Part shown: piece by piece, positions 60,621-64,000 of the stretch
Layout of the letters: every line of letters starts with the position of its first letter
Numbering within the stretch: position 1 is the first letter of the stretch
From: G963665405 sp963665405
GTDB taxonomy: Bacteria > Chloroflexota > Dehalococcoidia > Lucifugimonadales > G963665405
DNA length: 64,000 nt
NCBI GenBank assembly: GCA_963665405.2
Contig: CAXXUH010000004.1
Location: 744,001 to 808,000 of the forward strand
Direction: 5' to 3'
The notes under the pieces: generated by a model
Database searches by the model: none
Seen by the model: the letters and a program-made list of their open reading frames with translations, nothing else
What the model was told of the DNA's origin: nothing
Translations under genes and position numbers: made by a program

Positions 60621-61361
60621 CCATTCCCCGGGAGGGGAAGAGATCCCGTGCGGGGCGTTTACCGGGTTGTCGGCGGAATCACCCCAGGTTCTTCACTTCG
60701 CTCAGAGCTTGTGAGTGTTTTGAGGCTTCCCGTTCTCAGCGGACGCGCATGGCTGGGAGATATCCCACACCCAGGGTGTCTTGTCCCACCCGCCCGCCCG
60801 CAGGGGTTTTGTCTATTGGGGGACACCCCCAAGCCCCCGCGGATGGGGTCAAGGCCCCCTTAGAACCCCCAGAATGAGGATGCTCGTCCGGACGACGAAG
60901 AGATTGGGGGAGCGTACGCGTGGGAGGCCCTCCGCCTCGCCATTCTCAACGGACGCTCATGTTTGGGAATGTCACTCATCCAGGGTGTCTTGTCCCACCC
61001 GCCCGCCCTCAGGGGTTTTGTCTATTGGGGGACACCCCCAAGCCCCCGCGGATGGGGTCAAGGCCCCCTTAGAACCCCCAGAATGAGGATGCTCGTCCGG
61101 ACGACGAAGAGGTTGGGGGAGGCGTAGGCGTGGGGGGCCGTCCGCCTCGCCAGATTCTTCGCAGCGGCTCAGAATGACAACCGGGCGGGATTCTTCTCAC
61201 GAGCTTTCAGACTGACATCGTACGGTCTCGGCCGTGAGACCAGGCGCTCGCCCGACGGGGCTTGACAGGCGTACGGTCAGTTCTTAGGCTGTCGGGGGCT
61301 TGAGCGAATCCCGACCACTGGTGGGCGTCGGTCCCGTGATCGAGTGAGAAGGAGAGAATCC
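60621..61361. repeat. Gene-free stretch with two family C units in a 208-bp direct repeat
   Basis: A block from about 60734 to 60905 is repeated from about 60942 to 61115 at a period of 208 bases: CCAGGGTGTCTTGTCCCACC, GGGGACACCCCCAAGCCCCC, GGATGGGGTCAAGGCCCCCT, GAATGAGGATGCTCGTCCGG. Differences are few. A family B unit follows at about 61140-61185. No gene is supported. Confidence 0.85.
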
Positions 61362-61754
61362 GTGGCATACGAGTTCAACCATGTGCACCTGAAGTCGCCG
61401 GATCCCGAGGAGACCGCAAACTGGTTCGTGAAGGTGTTCAACTTCAGCATCGCCGGCGACAGCGTGCGGGTGTTCGGGGACCGGTTCATCGTCTGCAAGA
61501 CGTCAGACGGGGTCACGGTGAACATCTCGGCCGAGAGGACCGGCGAGAAGCTTGGTCCGGGGGACCCGAACGCGCACTGGGGGCTGGAGCACTTCGGCCT
61601 CAACGTCGACGACCTGGACGCGGAGCTGAAGCGGGTGACCGGGCTCGGCGCGGAGCTGCTGGAGGGTCCGATCGACGTGCCCAACGGGCCGAAGATCGCC
61701 TTCATCAAGGCTCCGACCGACGTTCGCATCGAGCTCCTTCAGCTCGGCCGATGA
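61362..61754 (+). CDS. VOC-family (glyoxalase/bleomycin-resistance) protein
   Basis: A 130-residue vicinal-oxygen-chelate protein starting with GTG after AAGGAGAGAATCC: FNHVHLKSPDPEETANWFVK with the first metal histidine, WGLEHFGLNVDDLDAELKRV with another, and IAFIKAPTDVRIELLQLGR with the C-terminal glutamate. Substrate unknown. The stop overlaps the next start by 4 bases (ATGA). Confidence 0.88.
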   Translation: MAYEFNHVHLKSPDPEETANWFVKVFNFSIAGDSVRVFGDRFIVCKTSDGVTVNISAERTGEKLGPGDPNAHWGLEHFGLNVDDLDAELKRVTGLGAELLEGPIDVPNGPKIAFIKAPTDVRIELLQLGR

Positions 61755-62299
61755 CCTTTCCGTCGCGGGATCGACAGGCTGGTGGCTCGCTCATCGGAAG
61801 AATGATCGGGGCCGCCTCCTTCAACGTAGATGTCTACGAGGAGGTCGAGGCAGACAGGAGCGCCATGGGCCAGGCCGTGCTCGTGGTCGTCCTGGTGGCC
61901 GTCGTCAACGGGGTTGTCCTCCTGGCCAACGATGGGGGTGTGGACGGACTGGTGTTCGGCATCATAGGGAGCCTCCTGACCTGGGCGGTGTGGGCCGGCA
62001 TCACAATGTTCGTCGGCACCACGATCTTCAACACTCCAGAAACCCACGCCGACTGGGGCCAGCTGGCGCGGACGACCGGGTTCGCTCAATCGCCGGGGGT
62101 CCTTGGGATCCTTGGGGTCATCCCTTTTCTTGGCGCGCTCGTCCTCTTCGCAATCCCGGTATGGCGGCTGGCCACGATGGTCGTGGCGGTCAGGCAGGCC
62201 CTCGACTACACGTCGACCTTGCGGGCCGTCGGTGTGGTCGTGGTGGGGTTTATCCCCGTGCTGGTCGTCCAGGCTATCCTATTCAACTCTGTCAGGTAG
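61751..62299 (+). CDS. YIP1-family membrane protein
   Basis: A 182-residue protein with about five transmembrane segments (AVLVVVLVAVVNGVVLLAN, SLLTWAVWAGITMFVGTTIF, GVLGILGVIPFLGALVLFAI and others). The FNTPETHADWGQLARTTGFA and (V)WRLATMVVAVRQALDYTS segments are typical of bacterial YIP1-domain proteins. Coupled to the VOC gene. Function unknown. Confidence 0.8.
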   Translation: MTFPSRDRQAGGSLIGRMIGAASFNVDVYEEVEADRSAMGQAVLVVVLVAVVNGVVLLANDGGVDGLVFGIIGSLLTWAVWAGITMFVGTTIFNTPETHADWGQLARTTGFAQSPGVLGILGVIPFLGALVLFAIPVWRLATMVVAVRQALDYTSTLRAVGVVVVGFIPVLVVQAILFNSVR

Positions 62300-62388
62300 A
62301 CGGCAAGGACCGGGGCGGGGGCACGAGTCCCTCGCGGTCCCGAGCGACGTTCACGGGCGGTGGTCCGGATTCTCAGGAGGTGAGCACA

Positions 62389-62772
62389 ATGCCCAGGCAG
62401 GTCTTTTCCCCCGACCCCGAACGGAGCCCCGTAGGGTTCTCTCCGGCGACCAGAGCGGGCGACACGGTCTACGTGTCGGGGCAGGTGGCGCTGGACGAGG
62501 AGGGCCATCTGGTTGGCGAGGGCGAGTGCGGGGCCCAGGCCGGGCAGGTCTTCAGGAACGTCGAGGCGGCCTTGGAGGCCGCTGGGGCGACGATGGACGA
62601 CCTGACCAAGATCACCGCCTTTCTGGTGAACGTGGACGACTACGATGCCTACGCGGCGGTGCGCGCGGACCTCTTTCCTAAGGGTGGCCCGGCCAGCAGT
62701 ACCGTGATCATCACCGAGCTCGTCCGCCCAGACTTCCTGATCGAGATCGAGGCGATCGCCTACACTAAGTAG
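62389..62772 (+). CDS. RidA-family protein (enamine/imine deaminase)
   Basis: A 127-residue YjgF/YER057c/UK114-type trimer protein: ATRAGDTVYVSGQVALDEEG, VEAALEAAGATMDDLTKITA, AYAAVRADLFPKGGPAS, ELVRPDFLIEIEAIAY with the conserved arginine. Its start has CAGGAGG eight bases before it. RidA removes reactive enamines, for example from threonine dehydratase or DAO enzymes, both of which are in this window. Confidence 0.92.
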   Translation: MPRQVFSPDPERSPVGFSPATRAGDTVYVSGQVALDEEGHLVGEGECGAQAGQVFRNVEAALEAAGATMDDLTKITAFLVNVDDYDAYAAVRADLFPKGGPASSTVIITELVRPDFLIEIEAIAYTK

Positions 62773-62811
62773 ACGGCGGGCGGGAATCGAAGGCCCGAGG
62801 GACGGGAGCGC

Positions 62812-63156
62812 ATGGCGCACGACTGCATTTTTTGTAAGATCGGCAGCGGAGCCATCGAGAGCGACATCCTGTATCGGGACGACAACTGCTTCGTCATCAG
62901 GGATATCACGCCTAAGGCTCCGGTCCACCTCCTCGTCATCCCAAACCGGCACTTCACGTACCTGAAGTCGCTGACCCCTGACGATCACTCGATGATCGGC
63001 GGTATGTTTCAAGCCGCCAAAGATGCTGCGCGCGTAGAGGGTCTGGGGGAGAACGGGTACCGGCTGGTGATCAACCAGGGGAGCGACTCGGGCCAGGAGG
63101 TCCCTCATCTCCACCTGCACCTGCTGGGCGGGCGGCGTTTGCGCGGGATGGCGTAG
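62812..63156 (+). CDS. HIT-family hydrolase
   Basis: A 114-residue histidine-triad protein: MAHDCIFCKIGSGAIESDIL, PVHLLVIPNRHFTYL and VPHLHLHLLGGRRLRGMA with the H-x-H-x-H-x-x triad. Hydrolyses AMP-linked compounds (HinT type). Followed by an HD hydrolase. Confidence 0.93.
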   Translation: MAHDCIFCKIGSGAIESDILYRDDNCFVIRDITPKAPVHLLVIPNRHFTYLKSLTPDDHSMIGGMFQAAKDAARVEGLGENGYRLVINQGSDSGQEVPHLHLHLLGGRRLRGMA

Positions 63157-63162
63157 CCGGCC

Positions 63163-63753
63163 GTGACCGATGTGCCGCCGGAGGTCGAGGATCGTATGCG
63201 GCGCCTGCCGCGGGGGCTCAGAGATCACGTCGAGCGGACTCGGGACCTGGCCCGCGAGCTGGCCCGGATCCACGGGGTGGACGAGGGTCCTGTCGACGTC
63301 GGCGCCGCGGCGCACGATCTGGCCAGAGCCCTCGGGGGTGGGGAGCTGCTGGCGGAAGCCAAACGCCTGGGGCTCGACGTAGGGTTCATGGAGGAGAGGG
63401 TACCGATTCTACTACACGGGCCTGTAGCCGCGACCTGGATCGCCGGACCCGATGGAGTGGATGATCCGCGGGTCATCGAGGCCGTCCGATGGCACACTAC
63501 CGGAAGACGGGGCTTTGGGCCGGTGGAGAAGTTGGTCTTCCTGGCCGACAAGCTCGACCCGGACAAGGTTTCGAGAAACCCACGACTCCGGGACCTGCCG
63601 GCACTCGCGCGGGAGAGCCTGGACGCCGCCATCGTGGCGTTCCTGGACCAGTCGATCGCCGAGCTATTGCGTCAGGGCGGCTTGATTCACCCCGAGTCTG
63701 TCGAGTTTCGGAACGAGCTGATAGTTTCGCCGAGTGGAGGTCCCGATGGCTGA
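63163..63753 (+). CDS. HD-domain phosphohydrolase (YqeK-like)
   Basis: A 196-residue HD-superfamily protein with GTG start: HVERTRDLARELARIHGVDE, AAAHDLARALG (H51-D52), LLHGPVAATWIAGPDGVDDP and WHTTGRRG. These match YqeK, a diadenosine tetraphosphatase. Fits with the neighbouring HIT gene, whose family handles related nucleotides. Overlaps the next gene by 8 bases. Confidence 0.85.
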   Translation: MTDVPPEVEDRMRRLPRGLRDHVERTRDLARELARIHGVDEGPVDVGAAAHDLARALGGGELLAEAKRLGLDVGFMEERVPILLHGPVAATWIAGPDGVDDPRVIEAVRWHTTGRRGFGPVEKLVFLADKLDPDKVSRNPRLRDLPALARESLDAAIVAFLDQSIAELLRQGGLIHPESVEFRNELIVSPSGGPDG

Positions 63754-64000
63754 GCGTTTCGAGTTCCCATTCAAGGAGAACTACGCCGAGATAGACGGCG
63801 TGCGACTCCACTACGTGGATGAGGGCACCGGCCCCCCGATCGTAATGGTCCACGGCCAGCCGACGTGGAGCTACCTGTACCGTAAGATGATCCCGCCGCT
63901 GGTGGCCGCGGGTTACCGGTGCGTCGCTCCCGATCTCATGGGGTTCGGCCTCTCGGACAAGCCGACTGAAGAGTCGGCGTATACGCTGCCACGGCACGTC
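63746..64000 (+). CDS. Alpha/beta hydrolase, haloalkane-dehalogenase-like, truncated by the window edge
   Basis: The first 85 residues of an alpha/beta hydrolase: VDEGTGPPIVMVHGQPTWSY and APDLMGFGLSDKP. HGQPTW is the oxyanion segment typical of haloalkane dehalogenases (HGNPTW). The catalytic aspartate lies beyond the edge, so dehalogenase activity cannot be judged. ATG 63746 overlaps the end of the HD gene. Confidence 0.85.
   Translation, partial: MAERFEFPFKENYAEIDGVRLHYVDEGTGPPIVMVHGQPTWSYLYRKMIPPLVAAGYRCVAPDLMGFGLSDKPTEESAYTLPRHV

Overview
The window is a bacterial chromosomal segment of high GC in its core, with several lower-GC accessory patches. Gene content (T-box controlled trpS/trp and leuS, an LLM flavin oxidoreductase, DUF3179 and CARDB lipoproteins, a DUF2723 membrane protein, a urease without adjacent accessory genes, many dispersed palindromic repeats) is what I would expect from an uncultivated Chloroflexota lineage (Dehalococcoidia/SAR202-like), probably a metagenome-derived genome. 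This taxonomic call is inference from gene style only; there is no rRNA gene in the window.

Layout. 1-11,900 is a mobile, decaying region: IS1595 transposase pieces, a toxin-antitoxin-like pair whose PIN-like toxin is frameshifted, a broken RecA-like ATPase gene with an internal duplication, two nearly identical 1,714-bp IS1380-family copies in direct orientation around a 5.0-kb segment (ChlI/MoxR-like ATPase, DUF2723 protein, small hypothetical, truncated kinase-like gene), then a complete IS3-family element. The 3-bp flanks of the two IS1380 copies match only when swapped, which suggests the segment entered as a circle by recombination, or was rearranged. 11,930-25,700 is metabolic: LLM oxidoreductase, gamma-glutamyltransferase/NAD kinase, threonine dehydratase-like enzyme, ROK kinase, HEAT and kelch proteins, cyclase, SDR, ureABC and an endonuclease III. 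26,016-29,144 (minus) is an unusual five-gene signalling locus: a NarL-type response regulator and histidine kinase behind a small membrane protein and two small secreted proteins, one built of three near-identical FGLAHLNDEFH repeats. 29,400-42,650 holds argC, a DUF3179 lipoprotein, tRNA-Glu, a large CARDB/HELGH lipoprotein, thiGES under a TPP riboswitch, a DUF4349-PKD lipoprotein, a NUDIX hydrolase and leuS under a Leu(CTC) T-box.

42,650-45,040 is an accessory patch with a DUF5131 three-Cys protein and its partner TcmP, the latter broken by an exact 11-bp tandem duplication. 45,049-50,575 carries an FAD amine oxidase-like enzyme, an M14 carboxypeptidase and leuB. 51,158-60,620 is a tryptophan operon (sigma70-type promoter, Trp(TGG) T-box, trpS, trpE, trpG, trmO, trpD, trpC, trpF; trpBA not present). 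Between trpE and trpG, exactly at the trpG start codon, lies a 2.4-kb insertion with a two-transmembrane protein coupled to a methyltransferase, a 5' fragment of a second trpG, and a ferric-reductase-like membrane protein. This block is the strongest candidate for an undescribed system. 61,362-64,000 is a run of small housekeeping genes (VOC protein, YIP1-like, RidA, HIT, HD phosphohydrolase, start of an alpha/beta hydrolase).

At least three families of dispersed hairpin-rich repeats fill almost every intergenic gap of the core genome and repeatedly sit between genes or leader sequences and their downstream genes.
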